NCBI RefSeq assembly: GCF_006715005.1
Contig: NZ_VFMJ01000001.1
Location: 248,001 to 312,000 of the forward strand
Direction of reading: 5' to 3'
DNA: 64,000 bases
DNA from: Serratia marcescens
GTDB taxonomy: Bacteria > Pseudomonadota > Gammaproteobacteria > Enterobacterales > Enterobacteriaceae
How positions within the stretch are numbered: position 1 is the stretch's first letter; each line of letters begins with the position of its first letter. This document shows, piece after piece, positions 1 to 9,429 of the stretch. The notes under the pieces were generated by a model that had not been told where the DNA came from, did no database searches, and saw only the letters and a list, made by a program, of their open reading frames with translations. Made by a program: the position numbers and the translations under genes.

Positions 1-130
1 ATTGCTGAGACAGCGTCCCAATATTGTGCTCCCCCAGATAAATGCTGTTTTGTGTGGTCGTTAGCGTGCAGTTAGCGTTAGCCCCAAAACTGATGGCTAT
101 GGCTGCCAACCCATAATAAATCACTTTCAT
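1..130 (-). CDS. Fimbrial subunit or adhesin, N-terminal part (cut by window edge)
   Basis: Only the first 43 codons lie in the window; the rest runs off the left edge. The ATG is at 128-130, preceded by AGGAG at a good distance. The product begins with a typical Sec signal peptide (MKVIYYGLAAIAISFGANA) followed by a mature start NCTLTTTQ. An early cysteine and a short secreted N-terminus fit a pilin or tip adhesin. It starts 25 bases after the usher stop on the same strand, so it is probably the last or next-to-last gene of the fimbrial operon. Whether it is a minor pilin or a two-domain adhesin cannot be decided here. Confidence 0.7.
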   Translation of the reverse strand, partial: MKVIYYGLAAIAISFGANANCTLTTTQNSIYLGEHNIGTLSQQ

Positions 131-155
131 GTGTTCTCCTGATATCGATGAACGT

Positions 156-2579
156 TTAGCGACACACGGCTTCGGAGTGGCTGATGCCGGCACGATTGCG
201 GGAAGAGGTGTCTGCAGCAATTGCGAAATAACATGCCTGTCCCGACGAGTTTTTCATGCTGAAGCGTTGTGAAGACGCATCGTTCTTCGCGCGGTGCGCT
301 TTCTGATGTTCAATGAAGGCTGCGCCCTGATCATTGGTAAAAGCGACCACTCGTTGTTGTTCATCCAAAATCATGCTGCCGATAGCGGGTTTTGTGCCGT
401 CTGCATAGCTAATTTGGACAATGGCCCGCAATGTATTAATGGCACCGATATTGATACGTTTAACGCTGCCACGTGCCAGATTGATCTTGCGCACGCCGTT
501 ATCGATATCGGCGTCGGGGGGCAAGGTGCTTGTGTCTACGTTAATCAGACTTGGTTGATACTCACGCAGCCTTGGGATGACCGCCTTACCTTGCTTGCCA
601 TAGGTTTTCACCTTTCCGCCTGGCGTAGACACGCTGATTCCGGCGAGGCCCGGTATCGTCAAGACGCCGAAGGTATCGCCGATTTTCTGTGGTGAGAGCG
701 TTAGCCCGCTGCTGTCTGCCACCAGGGAGCCAGAGGCACTGTAGTAAAATGCCTGCTGATTTTCTGACAGATGGCTATAGCTGCCGGAAAGCGTTGTGAA
801 CGGACTCAAATAGTTCACATTGCCTGAATAGGTGCCGTTGTTGGATTGGGTGCCCTGTGTTGCATTGAGTCCATAAGCCAGATCGCCATTCAACGCTTGG
901 CCGGAAAGCGAATTGCTGATGCTACGATGTCTTCCGTTGCTTATCATATTGGCGCTATAACGTCGGTTTTTTCCCAGAGGCAATGAAAGGGTGGCGAACA
1001 CCCTGGTATCGTTATCGCGAACCTCGCGGCTGCGCTCTTTTTCCAGGCTAACGCCAACGGTGGCTGCGCCAAATTGACGGTTCCAGAAGGCGTAGACTCG
1101 TTGATTTTGTTGCTTATCTCCCCCTTCAGCGCGTGTAACGCCTAAAGATAGATTTCCAAGGTATTTATGGTGCCAGCCTAGACCCAGGCTGTAGCTTTGA
1201 CGTTGGTGTGAAGATGATGCACCGTGCGATACAGGCCAATAAGTTCCTTCGCCGCCATCTTTACGTGGAGAACGAAGCTGTGTGGGCGAACGGTATCGCT
1301 CTGACTGGATGCTGTAACCGGCGTTCAGCTTAAGGTTTTTTATCAGGGGCAATGCGCTATTCAGCTGCAGCTTGGTGCCTTTTCCACTTGGCGACTGCGC
1401 CACGTGGCTCAAGGCTGTAAAACGATAATCGCTATTGGCAACGCTATAACCGGCGGCGATGCCGCGATAATCGCGGCTGAGGAAACTTCCCCCTCTCACC
1501 TGGTGGTGGTTGAGCCATGGCAAAGAGAATGAGCCAGTGATGAAAGGCATTTCTGTGCTTTTTTCCAGGCTGTGAGTGCGCCCGAGAGCAAGGGAGTAAC
1601 TGCCCTGGCGGGGAGTAGAGCGTCCTGAGGTCGTCAGATAAGGGACGATGAATTGTTTGCGGCTACCGTTGCTTTCCGTGACGGTGACGGACAAATCGAC
1701 TGCGTCGAACTGCGCAGGGATATCGGTCAGGCGGAAAGTGCCCGGTTGCACCTGCGTGGCGTAAACTAATCTGCCATTCTGAAAAATCTCAACCTTGGCT
1801 TGGCTCTCGGCGATACCTTCGACTACCGGCACATCACTGCGTTGACTCAATGACAACGACGAGTCAGGCAACCATTGCAGGCCGTCCAAGGTAATGCCGT
1901 TGTAAAGCGAATCTGATAACGTCGCTCGCCCCAAACGCATCATGGCGTCATGATGCGTCAATGTCCGCTGCAGATAACTATTATAAGGCGTGTATCCCTG
2001 ATGTCGTTCGGACTTGTTATAGGTGCCATTATGGCGAAAAAGCCAATTATTGCTGTTAAAGCCGGTTTCCAGCGCCGCGTAATCACTGCTGTGGTTTTGG
2101 CTGTCGAATCGGCTCGCGGTATAATTCAGCATCAGGGCATGGCCGCCAAATTCATAGTCCGCCGGCTGTCGACGGATATAGCGCTCTGGCAACAGCAAAA
2201 TCAATTGATTATTACCGGTTTCATTGTCGATGCGGCTGCCTTGATAACATTGGCTCATCAGCATATCTGCCTGAGTGTTGAGCTTGCAGGGGTGTAATCC
2301 CAGGCTTTCTACGAGTTCAGCGTCGTATTGCCATTCGCCTTGTTTGTCTATGTTGACTTCATGCCGTCCATGATTTTGTCCGTTGACGTTGATGAATAGC
2401 GATTGTTTTCCTGCGGGGAATTTCGCTCCAGAGGAAAAGTAATCAGCAATCTCACTGGGTAATCCAAGTGCACGCATCATTTCAATATCGTAGTCGGCCA
2501 GGCTGGTCGAGGCATAGCCAATAGGTAGACAAAACGCCAGCAGACGTAGCGGTATATGCAATTTCAAAGGCTGCCTCAC
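156..2579 (-). CDS. Fimbrial outer-membrane usher protein
   Basis: An 807-residue usher that forms the outer-membrane pore for chaperone-bound pilins and orders their polymerisation. A signal peptide ends near residue 28 (STSLA/DYDIE). The usher signature is clear around residues 230-310: LDGLQWLPD, then VVEGIAESQAKVEIFQNGR, then VQPGTFRLTDIP and VTVTESNGSRKQF, at the start of the beta-barrel/plug region. The C-terminal domain carries two cysteines (SGQACYF and EAVCR) as in other ushers. Length is normal for the family (800-850). The start is GTG (2577-2579), overlapping the chaperone stop in a GTGA arrangement, which suggests translational coupling. Family certain; fimbrial type not determined. 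Confidence 0.93.
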   Translation of the reverse strand: MRQPLKLHIPLRLLAFCLPIGYASTSLADYDIEMMRALGLPSEIADYFSSGAKFPAGKQSLFINVNGQNHGRHEVNIDKQGEWQYDAELVESLGLHPCKLNTQADMLMSQCYQGSRIDNETGNNQLILLLPERYIRRQPADYEFGGHALMLNYTASRFDSQNHSSDYAALETGFNSNNWLFRHNGTYNKSERHQGYTPYNSYLQRTLTHHDAMMRLGRATLSDSLYNGITLDGLQWLPDSSLSLSQRSDVPVVEGIAESQAKVEIFQNGRLVYATQVQPGTFRLTDIPAQFDAVDLSVTVTESNGSRKQFIVPYLTTSGRSTPRQGSYSLALGRTHSLEKSTEMPFITGSFSLPWLNHHQVRGGSFLSRDYRGIAAGYSVANSDYRFTALSHVAQSPSGKGTKLQLNSALPLIKNLKLNAGYSIQSERYRSPTQLRSPRKDGGEGTYWPVSHGASSSHQRQSYSLGLGWHHKYLGNLSLGVTRAEGGDKQQNQRVYAFWNRQFGAATVGVSLEKERSREVRDNDTRVFATLSLPLGKNRRYSANMISNGRHRSISNSLSGQALNGDLAYGLNATQGTQSNNGTYSGNVNYLSPFTTLSGSYSHLSENQQAFYYSASGSLVADSSGLTLSPQKIGDTFGVLTIPGLAGISVSTPGGKVKTYGKQGKAVIPRLREYQPSLINVDTSTLPPDADIDNGVRKINLARGSVKRINIGAINTLRAIVQISYADGTKPAIGSMILDEQQRVVAFTNDQGAAFIEHQKAHRAKNDASSQRFSMKNSSGQACYFAIAADTSSRNRAGISHSEAVCR

Positions 2580-3286
2580 TGGATTGGGGCAAGGTTGACC
2601 GTGATATCGGGTATGGCGCGCCCCGTGTTACTGATTGGCGTGAAGTGCAAACGGGAGGGGGGGCTGGTAAGCCTATCGCTCTTACGCGTACCGATCGTTT
2701 GCCCAGGCAGCAAATAAGGTTGTTCTAAAACAAACTGCTGGTTGCTGGGTTGTACGGTGATAGTCGGGGCTAACCTGACAACGTAAGGGCTGAGATTTTT
2801 GACTTGTATAGAATGCCCATTTTGTTGCCAATGCAAGGTTTGCCAGGGAGATTTGTTTTCCACCAGTGCGGAGGGTGTGGCGATAGCGACGACCCGATGC
2901 CGAGTATTTACCTTAAGCTGGTTGCTTTTTTCTCCCATATCGGGAATTTCCTGGAAATAGATATGACGCATTTGCTGACGGGTTTTATCAAGTCCCGAGG
3001 GATCGGCAAGCATGACGCGTACCAGCTGAGATTTACCCGGATCAATACGCGCGGCTGGCGGAGAAAGAACGAATAAGGGATCTTCTCCTTGCTTGCTTAA
3101 TGCATTTTTAACAACGGATGAGAATAGCAATACAGGATAATTACCGATATTATCGACTCTTACCGTTGTCTCTCCTTTCTCTTGATTGACCAAAAGGCTT
3201 ATTTTTTCCAGTTTAATGGTTGCTTGGCCATAAAATGGAGCAAGCAATATAAATATTGCGGTGAGATAATGGATGAGACCTTTCAT
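2576..3286 (-). CDS. Periplasmic pilus-assembly chaperone (PapD family)
   Basis: A 236-residue periplasmic chaperone that binds pilin subunits by donor-strand complementation and delivers them to the usher. A signal peptide ends near residue 22 (FYGQA/TIKLE). The family core is visible: PPAARIDPGKSQLVRVML, followed by DKTRQQMRHIYFQEIP, then a G1-strand region ending in VKNLSPYVVRLAP and a GRAIPDITV tail. The ATG has AGGAAA upstream. It lies between the pilin and usher genes and shares four bases with the usher start. Its pairing with this usher is inferred from adjacency. Confidence 0.92.
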   Translation of the reverse strand: MKGLIHYLTAIFILLAPFYGQATIKLEKISLLVNQEKGETTVRVDNIGNYPVLLFSSVVKNALSKQGEDPLFVLSPPAARIDPGKSQLVRVMLADPSGLDKTRQQMRHIYFQEIPDMGEKSNQLKVNTRHRVVAIATPSALVENKSPWQTLHWQQNGHSIQVKNLSPYVVRLAPTITVQPSNQQFVLEQPYLLPGQTIGTRKSDRLTSPPSRLHFTPISNTGRAIPDITVNLAPIQ

Positions 3287-3367
3287 TTTATTTCCTGAAT
3301 AGCGGAGAATAACGAACTCTAGTCAAAGGACGTTAAGATATTTTGCCAAACAAACAGGCTGAAATAA

Positions 3368-3391
3368 GTGGGAACAGCGAAGTGTCCCCAC
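3368..3391 (-). terminator. Intercistronic stem-loop after the pilin gene
   Basis: Read on the minus strand, GTGGGGACA pairs with TGTTCCCAC across the loop CTTCGC: nine pairs with one G-U. It starts 8 bases past the pilin stop and is followed by TTATTTC, not a full T-run. In other fimbrial operons a leaky hairpin here keeps pilin mRNA more abundant than chaperone/usher mRNA; the same role is inferred. Confidence 0.6.
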
Positions 3392-3398
3392 CTGGTGA

Positions 3399-4088
3399 TT
3401 ACAGGTAGTGAACCGAAAGATTCACAGAAGCTTGCAATGCAATGCTGTCTTGCATTTGGATGCTTTTATCATCAATGTAGCTAAGCGGTGTAAGGAATGA
3501 ACGGTAGTTGAATGTGCCGCTCAGGTTCTGGCCGATCGCCATATTGTCGTAATTAGCATCTGATGTAACCGCAAAGCGATTACCTGAGGCAACAGAGAAT
3601 ATAGCCAGTTCGTGATCTGCACCGTCAGTTACATTGGTTAAATCGAAAATATCATCGCCTTCAGGAATCAGCGCCGCACGCACGGTTTCACCATCCATAG
3701 CGATATCTGACAGTGCAAGGCCCAGCACGGCGATATCTTTATTGCTGGCATTTTTTGCCAGCGATGCGGTGAAGCTTCTGTCCATATATTGATAATCGGC
3801 ATCGCCGCTGGCGCTGGTAACTTCAATACCCATGTTGGTCGGTGCCGTGCAGTTTACGGTGAACGGGATGCTGCCCATGCCGTTGCCTTCCAACTGGACA
3901 GGATTTACTTTATCAAAAGCTTCGCTGGAATGGCGGCCAAGATCAATGCTATTGGTGTTGGCAGCAATACTGCAGCTGGTGTTATTGTAAATTTCGCCTG
4001 AGAAATCTACAGACGTACTGGCTGTTTTTGCGGCCAGTACGCTCGTGCACGACAGAGGTAGCAGGGCTAAAAATAAATATTTCTTCAT
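3399..4088 (-). CDS. Major fimbrial subunit (pilin), possibly DUF1120-like
   Basis: A 229-residue exported pilin, first gene of the minus-strand fimbrial operon. The signal peptide ends at about residue 19 (CTSVLA/AKTAS). Two early cysteines (NNTSCSIA and FTVNCTAP, about 40 residues apart) match the pilin disulfide, and the C-terminus alternates hydrophobic residues with a penultimate tyrosine (SVNLSVHYL), as needed for chaperone binding. The block from NNTSCS to GIEVTS recalls DUF1120-type subunits, but this is from memory. RBS AGAAGGAAA precedes the ATG. It is separated from the chaperone gene by a stem-loop, typical of a highly expressed major subunit. Confidence 0.8.
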   Translation of the reverse strand: MKKYLFLALLPLSCTSVLAAKTASTSVDFSGEIYNNTSCSIAANTNSIDLGRHSSEAFDKVNPVQLEGNGMGSIPFTVNCTAPTNMGIEVTSASGDADYQYMDRSFTASLAKNASNKDIAVLGLALSDIAMDGETVRAALIPEGDDIFDLTNVTDGADHELAIFSVASGNRFAVTSDANYDNMAIGQNLSGTFNYRSFLTPLSYIDDKSIQMQDSIALQASVNLSVHYL

Positions 4089-4588
4089 TCAAATTTCCTT
4101 CTGAGAATATGCCACTAAATAAAAATCGTATTGCTTGAAAATGTAAAGCAAGGATGTCGCAATTTTTTACTAGCGATTCAATGCAGGGTTATTTTATTTT
4201 TCAATCTAATTTCTTGCAATATTCTGCTAAAAATTTACATAAAAATAGATTTATATTCTGATTGTTTTGTTTTTGTTATTCAATTTTAATTATTAACTCT
4301 GTTTGGTTGTTAATGCATAGGTTTTATTGCTTGCGGTTTTTTTATTATTAATAATTAATTATCCTCGGCGCGGCACTTTTGCCGTGAGATTACGATAACA
4401 GCAAGGTCTGGAGGCGGCTCTGTTGTTAGCTGGCTCTTTTTGACTTTGTCTTTTTATTGTTGCCGTGCTTGAAAAGTAAGAAAGCGCATTGCATACGTTG
4501 ATCAAAATTACACGTTGGATATCACGTCTAACTTGGCTCTTGCGTTTGAGAATAGTTTTCGTTAATTGATTTCTTTAGCGTGGATGAT
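4089..4588. promoter_or_regulatory. AT-rich region upstream of the fimbrial operon
   Basis: About 500 bases without a gene, strongly AT-rich (long runs of T and A around 4190-4370), in contrast to the GC-rich genes to the right. It must contain the fimbrial promoter on the minus strand. I see no pair of inverted repeats as used for fim inversion and no clear Pap-like spaced GATC pair; a GATC lies near 4500. AT-richness makes H-NS silencing plausible (inference). I could not place the -10/-35 with confidence. Confidence 0.4.
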
Positions 4589-4673
4589 ACAAGAGGGATT
4601 AAATAATCTGTTTTAGTTTTGTACAGGCTTACACCAATGAGCTGCGCATACCTGCGTATGCGCATGGTTTTTT
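4589..4673 (+). ncRNA. omrB: OmrB-like small RNA, diverged (candidate)
   Basis: About 85 nt. The 5' end (TGATACAAGAGGGATTAAAT) matches the start of the OmrA copy 270 bases downstream (TGATCCCAGAGGTATTGATT) at 15 of 20 positions. The 3' part has TTACACCA, as in E. coli OmrB, then a terminator: TGCGCATAC pairs perfectly with GTATGCGCA (4643-4651 with 4656-4664), followed by TGGTTTTTTT. Size and order (two tandem genes upstream of aas) match the E. coli omr locus. The conserved 5' seed is partly changed, so it may be a degenerate or re-targeted copy. Confidence 0.55.
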
Positions 4674-4858
4674 GCTCACCGCCCGATCCGCTTCCTTCGG
4701 ATGACGCATCATTATTGATCTTTCCACTGCGACGTTTATTTAAGTTTCATTGAGTTATTACAACAGAGCGCGGGAAATTTACAGCTGGTTGCATTTGGAG
4801 CAGAACTCTTGCGATTTGCCGGTAGTTTCCTGCACGGCATCTCTCTAGAGTAGGTGAT

Positions 4859-4952
4859 CCCAGAGGTATTGATTGGTGAGAAATCAGCATACTCTGTATG
4901 TTGAAGCCATTTTCAATTGCACCAACCTACGCGGATGCGTAGGTTTTTTTTT
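4859..4952 (+). ncRNA. omrA: OmrA small RNA
   Basis: About 94 nt. The 5' end CCCAGAGGTATTGATTGGTG is identical to my memory of E. coli OmrA, and the 3' end has TGCACCAACCT leading into a terminator (CCTACGC, loop GGAT, GCGTAGG, then nine T). The middle differs, as usual for this family. OmrA and OmrB are Hfq-dependent, OmpR-activated RNAs that repress outer-membrane protein and curli-regulator mRNAs through the conserved 5' end. Location immediately upstream of aas is the same as in E. coli. The fimbrial operon stands where E. coli has galR. Confidence 0.9.
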
Positions 4953-5015
4953 GCCTGCCATATAGTATTCTTTTCCCTACAACGATTTACGCCTCCATGG
5001 CCAAGGGAGAAGGGC

Positions 5016-7169
5016 ATGATCTTTTCACTGCTGCGCACGCTGTTTCGCCTGCTGTTTCGGGTTCGGGTCGAAGGGGACGTCCAGCACTTCGAACGGCAAA
5101 AACTGCTTATTACGCCGAACCACGTCTCTTTCCTCGACGGCGTGCTGTTGGCGCTGTTCCTGCCGATAAAACCGGTGTTTGCGGTTTACGCCAGCATCGG
5201 CGAGAGCTGGTTTATGCGCTGGCTGCGGCCTTACATCGATTTTGTCTCGCTCGATCCTACCAAGCCGATGGCCATCAAGCAGCTGGTGCGGATGGTCGAA
5301 CAGGGGCGGCCGATCGTGGTGTTCCCTGAAGGGCGCATCACCGTGACCGGCGCGCTGATGAAGATCTACGACGGCGCGGCGTTTATCGCCGCCAAATCGG
5401 GTGCCACCGTGGTGCCGGTGCGGATCGACGGCCCCGAATTCAGCCCGTTCGGCCGCATGGCCGGGATATTCAAAATCCGCTGGTTCCCGCGAATCAGCAT
5501 CCGCATCTTGCCGCCGACCACGCTGCCGATGCCGGAAGCGCCGCGCGCGCGCGATCGCCGGGCGTTGGCGGGCGATCGGCTGATGCAGATCATGATGCGG
5601 GCGCGGATGGATACGCGTGAACCGCAGACCCTGTTCCATGCCTTGCTGGCGGCGCAGCACCGCTACGGGCGCCGCAAGCCCTGTATCGAAGACATCGCTT
5701 TCAAAGAAGACAGTTACCAGACGCTGATCAAGAAATCGCTGGGCGTCAGCCGCATTCTGCAGCGCTTTACCGCCGAAGGGGAACACGTCGGGCTGCTGTT
5801 GCCGAACGCCACCATCACCGCGGCGGCGATCTTCGGCGCTTCGCTGCGTAACCGCATCCCGGCGATGCTCAACTACACCGCCGGCGCCAATGGCCTGAAC
5901 AGCGCGATGACTGCCGCCGGCATCAAGACCATCGTCACTTCGCGCCAGTTCCTGGAAAAGGGCAAGCTGACCCACCTGCCGGAGCAGGTGACGCAGGCCA
6001 ACTGGGTGTATCTGGAAGATTTGAAAGATACCGTCACGCTGGCGGATAAGCTGTGGATTTTACGGCACTTGCTGCAGCCGCAGCGTGCGGCGTTGCCGCA
6101 ACGCCCGGAGGACGCGGCGCTGATCCTGTTTACTTCCGGTTCTGAAGGCCACCCCAAGGGCGTGGTGCATTCGCACGCCAGCCTGCTGGCCAACGTAGAA
6201 CAAATTCGTACCATCGCCGATTTCACGCCGCGCGACCGCTTCATGTCGTCGCTGCCGCTGTTCCATTCGTTCGGCCTGACGGTGGGGCTGCTCACGCCGC
6301 TGATCACCGGTAGCCGCATTTTTCTCTACCCCAGCCCACTGCACTATCGCGTGGTGCCGGAGCTGGTGTATGACCGCAACTGCACGGTGCTGTTCGGCAC
6401 GGCGACCTTCCTCAACAACTATGCGCGCTTCGCGCATCCATATGATTTTGCCCGCCTGCGCTACGTGGTGGCGGGCGCAGAGAAACTGGCGGACAGCACC
6501 AAACAGATCTATCAGGATAAATACGGCATCCGCATTCTGGAAGGCTATGGCGTGACCGAGTGCGCGCCGGTGGTTTCCATTAATGTGCCGCTGGCGACCA
6601 AGGTGGGCACCGTCGGCCGCATCATGCCGCAGATGGAGGCGCGCCTGATCGCGGTGCCGGGCATCGATAACGGCGGCCGCCTGCAGCTGAAGGGGCCGAA
6701 TATCATGAAAGGCTATCTGCGGGTTGAGCGCCCCGGCGAACTGGAGCCGCCGGCGGCGGAAGATGCGAACGGCGTGCTGCAGCCGGGCTGGTATGACACC
6801 GGCGATATCGTCAGCCTGGATGAACAGGGCTACTGCACCATTCGCGGGCGCGTGAAGCGCTTCGCCAAGCTGGCGGGCGAGATGGTGTCGCTGGAGAGCG
6901 TCGAATTGCTGGCGCAGCGGCTGTCGCCGGAAAAACTGCATGCCGCCACCGCCAAAAGCGACAGCAGTAAAGGCGAGGCGCTGGTGCTGTTTACCACCGA
7001 TCCTGCCATCACCCGCGAAGCATTGCTGCGGGTGGCGCGTGAACTGGGCAGCCCGGAGCTGGCGGTGCCGCGCGATATTCGCCTGTTGAAAACGCTGCCG
7101 GTGCTCGGCAGCGGTAAACCCGATTTCGTCACCCTGCGTCAAATGGCCGAACAGCCGGAGAGTGCCTGA
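5016..7169 (+). CDS. aas: Bifunctional acyl-[ACP] synthetase / 2-acyl-glycerophosphoethanolamine acyltransferase
   Basis: Aas re-acylates 2-acyl-lysophosphatidylethanolamine at the inner membrane and activates fatty acids onto bound ACP. The N-terminal acyltransferase domain (about 1-190) has NHVSFLD (HX4D) and FPEGRIT; the C-terminal AMP-binding domain has [14 protein letters not shown] and [11 protein letters not shown] start at the ATG 5016 ([18 protein letters not shown]), which aligns with E. coli Aas and has GGGAGAAGGG just upstream, not at an earlier in-frame ATG at 4917 that lies inside the OmrA gene. Length is 717 residues, as expected. The stop overlaps the lplT start (ATGA), so the two are co-translated. 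Confidence 0.97.
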   Translation: MIFSLLRTLFRLLFRVRVEGDVQHFERQKLLITPNHVSFLDGVLLALFLPIKPVFAVYASIGESWFMRWLRPYIDFVSLDPTKPMAIKQLVRMVEQGRPIVVFPEGRITVTGALMKIYDGAAFIAAKSGATVVPVRIDGPEFSPFGRMAGIFKIRWFPRISIRILPPTTLPMPEAPRARDRRALAGDRLMQIMMRARMDTREPQTLFHALLAAQHRYGRRKPCIEDIAFKEDSYQTLIKKSLGVSRILQRFTAEGEHVGLLLPNATITAAAIFGASLRNRIPAMLNYTAGANGLNSAMTAAGIKTIVTSRQFLEKGKLTHLPEQVTQANWVYLEDLKDTVTLADKLWILRHLLQPQRAALPQRPEDAALILFTSGSEGHPKGVVHSHASLLANVEQIRTIADFTPRDRFMSSLPLFHSFGLTVGLLTPLITGSRIFLYPSPLHYRVVPELVYDRNCTVLFGTATFLNNYARFAHPYDFARLRYVVAGAEKLADSTKQIYQDKYGIRILEGYGVTECAPVVSINVPLATKVGTVGRIMPQMEARLIAVPGIDNGGRLQLKGPNIMKGYLRVERPGELEPPAAEDANGVLQPGWYDTGDIVSLDEQGYCTIRGRVKRFAKLAGEMVSLESVELLAQRLSPEKLHAATAKSDSSKGEALVLFTTDPAITREALLRVARELGSPELAVPRDIRLLKTLPVLGSGKPDFVTLRQMAEQPESA

Positions 7170-8353
7170 TGAATCCTTCGACCGAATCCCCTTTGTTGTC
7201 ACGCGGCATGATCGCCGTCATCAGCGCGCAGTTCCTCTCGGCGTTCGGCGACAATGCGTTGCTGTTCGCCACGCTGGCGTTGATCAAGCAGCAGCTGTAT
7301 CCGGACTGGAGCCAGCCGATCCTGCAGATGGCCTTTGTCGCCACCTACATCATTCTGGCACCGTTCGTCGGCCAGGTGGCCGACAGCTTTGCCAAAGGGC
7401 GGGTGATGATGTTCGCCAACGCCCTGAAGCTGGCGGGGGCGTTGGTGATTTGCTTTGGGTTCAACCCGTTTCTCGGTTACAGCCTGGTCGGCGTCGGGGC
7501 CGCCGCGTATTCACCGGCCAAATACGGCATTCTGGGCGAGATCACCAGCGGCGAGAAGCTGGTCAAGGCTAACGGCCTGATCGAGGCCTCGACCATCGCC
7601 GCCATTCTGACCGGTTCGGTGGCCGGCGGTATTCTGGCAGACTGGCATGTAGTGGCGGCGCTGGCGGCCTGCGCTTTGGTTTACGCGGGGGCGGTGGTCG
7701 CCAACCTGTATATACCGCGTTTGGCGGCGGCGCGCCCGGGGGCCTCCTGGCGCCCGCGGGCCATGACGAACAGCTTCTTTACCGCCTGCGTCACGTTATG
7801 GCGCGATGGGCAGACGCGTTTCTCCTTGATCGGCACCAGCCTGTTCTGGGGGGCCGGCGTGACGCTGCGTTTTCTGCTGGTGCTGTGGGTGCCGGTGGCG
7901 CTCGGCATCGCCGATAACGCCACGCCGACGCTGCTGAATGCCATGGTGGCCGTCGGTATCGTGGTGGGGGCCGGTGCCGCCGCGCGCTTCGTCACGCTGA
8001 AGACGGTAAAACGCTGCATGCCGGCCGGGATCCTGATCGGCGTCGCGGTCGCGGTGTTCGCGCTGCAAACCACCATGCTCAATGCCTATGTCTTGTTGGC
8101 AATCATCGGCATGCTGGGGGGCTTCTTCGTGGTGCCGCTCAATGCGTTGCTGCAGGAGCGGGGCAAGCATTCGGTCGGCGCCGGCAATGCGATCGCGGTG
8201 CAAAACCTGGGTGAAAACGCCGCCATGTTGCTGATGCTGGCGCTGTATTCGCTGGTGGTGAAACTGGGCGTGCCGGTAGTGGGTGTCGGCGTAGGGTTTG
8301 GCGTGGTGTTTGCGCTGGCGATTAGCGCGCTGTGGTGGTCGCAGCGGCGGTAA
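7169..8353 (+). CDS. lplT: Lysophospholipid transporter LplT
   Basis: A 394-residue major-facilitator protein that flips lysophospholipids, mainly lyso-PE, across the inner membrane to Aas. The start [20 protein letters not shown] is typical, with about 12 hydrophobic segments and a [12 protein letters not shown] stretch in the N-half. It begins inside the aas stop (ATGA), and the substrate it imports is the substrate of Aas, so the two form one lipid-repair unit. A strong hairpin follows the stop. Confidence 0.96.
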   Translation: MNPSTESPLLSRGMIAVISAQFLSAFGDNALLFATLALIKQQLYPDWSQPILQMAFVATYIILAPFVGQVADSFAKGRVMMFANALKLAGALVICFGFNPFLGYSLVGVGAAAYSPAKYGILGEITSGEKLVKANGLIEASTIAAILTGSVAGGILADWHVVAALAACALVYAGAVVANLYIPRLAAARPGASWRPRAMTNSFFTACVTLWRDGQTRFSLIGTSLFWGAGVTLRFLLVLWVPVALGIADNATPTLLNAMVAVGIVVGAGAAARFVTLKTVKRCMPAGILIGVAVAVFALQTTMLNAYVLLAIIGMLGGFFVVPLNALLQERGKHSVGAGNAIAVQNLGENAAMLLMLALYSLVVKLGVPVVGVGVGFGVVFALAISALWWSQRR

Positions 8354-8358
8354 AAAAC

Positions 8359-8381
8359 GGGGCGCAGCCTGGCTGCGCCCC
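8359..8381. terminator. Bidirectional terminator between lplT and tas
   Basis: GGGGCGCAGCC and GGCTGCGCCCC form a perfect 11-base inverted repeat around a single T. On the minus strand it is followed by GTTTTTTA, so it is best for tas; on the plus strand the tail is weak. Confidence 0.8.
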
Positions 8382-8388
8382 GCCTGTA

Positions 8389-9429
8389 TTAAGGTGCCGG
8401 AATGGTAAACCGGGTATGGATCTCTTCCAGCGCCTGCAGCACGTCCTCATCCAATACCACATTGAGGCTGTCGAGGTTGATTTTCAACTGCTCCACCGTG
8501 GTGGCGCCCAGCAGAGTGCTGGCGACGAACGGCTGTTGACGCACGAAGGCCAACGCCATCTGCGAAGGATCCAGCCCGTGTTTTTTGGCCAGCGCCACGT
8601 ACTCGGCGATCGCCAGCTGGGTTTGCTGCCCTGAATAACGGTTGAAGCGGGTGAATAGCGTATTGCGCGCACCGGCCGGTTTAGCGCCGTTGAGGTATTT
8701 ACCGCTCAGAGTACCGAACGCCAGACTGGAATAGGCCAGCAGTTCCACCCCTTCGTGCTGGCTGATCTCGGCCAGGCCAATCTCAAAGCTGCGGTTCAGC
8801 AGGCTGTACGGGTTTTGAATCGACACGATGCGCGGCAGCTCGTGTTTCTCCGCCAGCTGCAGGTAGCGCATCACGCCCCAGGGCGTTTCATTGGAAACCC
8901 CGATATAGCGAATCTTGCCGGCGCGCACCTGCTCGGTCAGCGCCTCCAGCGTTTCCAACAGCGTGACCGTGGCTTTGTCATCGGTGTATTGATAGTTGAG
9001 TTTGCCAAAGCAGTTGGTGGCGCGCTGCGGCCAGTGCAGTTGGTAAAGATCGAGGTAATCGGTGTTCAGACGCTTGAGGCTGGCGTCCAGCGCGGCGCGG
9101 ATGTTTTTGCGATCGAGCGCCTGCTGCGGGCGGATACTGCTGTCGGTACCGCGCACCGGGCCCGAGACTTTGCTGGCCAGGACGATTTTTTCGCGATTGC
9201 CGCGCGCCTTGATCCAGCTGCCGATATAGCTTTCGGTCAGGCCCTGGGTTTCCGGGCGGGGCGGCACCGGGTACAGTTCTGCGGTGTCTATCAGGTTCAC
9301 GCCTGCGGCCAATGCATAGTCCAGTTGCGCATGGGCGTCGGCTTCGCTGTTCTGTTCGCCAAAGGTCATGGTGCCCAGTCCCAGCACGCTCACTTCTAAA
9401 GAACTGTGGGGAATACGGTGGTATTGCAT
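8389..9429 (-). CDS. tas: Aldo/keto reductase Tas
   Basis: A 346-residue NADP(H)-dependent aldo/keto reductase, same length as E. coli Tas. The catalytic tetrad region is visible: NLIDTAELYP (Asp and Tyr), VLASKVSG (Lys) and LDLYQLHWPQ (His). SIQNPYSLLNRS and FVRQQPFVASTLLGA form the cofactor-binding half. I start at ATG 9427-9429 (MQYHRIPHSSLEVSVLG), which matches E. coli exactly and has GGAAGG upstream; the longer frame to 9588 adds a low-complexity tail with no support. Tas was found in E. coli through suppression of a tyrosine auxotrophy; the natural substrate is unknown. Confidence 0.95.
   Translation of the reverse strand: MQYHRIPHSSLEVSVLGLGTMTFGEQNSEADAHAQLDYALAAGVNLIDTAELYPVPPRPETQGLTESYIGSWIKARGNREKIVLASKVSGPVRGTDSSIRPQQALDRKNIRAALDASLKRLNTDYLDLYQLHWPQRATNCFGKLNYQYTDDKATVTLLETLEALTEQVRAGKIRYIGVSNETPWGVMRYLQLAEKHELPRIVSIQNPYSLLNRSFEIGLAEISQHEGVELLAYSSLAFGTLSGKYLNGAKPAGARNTLFTRFNRYSGQQTQLAIAEYVALAKKHGLDPSQMALAFVRQQPFVASTLLGATTVEQLKINLDSLNVVLDEDVLQALEEIHTRFTIPAP

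Noticed and set aside
4089-4588. Possible fimbrial phase-variation switch
   Set aside because: No inverted repeat pair, no recombinase gene and no Pap-like pair of GATC/Lrp sites could be found.
4917-5015. Upstream extension of aas to an ATG at 4917
   Set aside because: The ATG lies inside the OmrA terminator region; the ATG at 5016 has a strong RBS and aligns with E. coli Aas.
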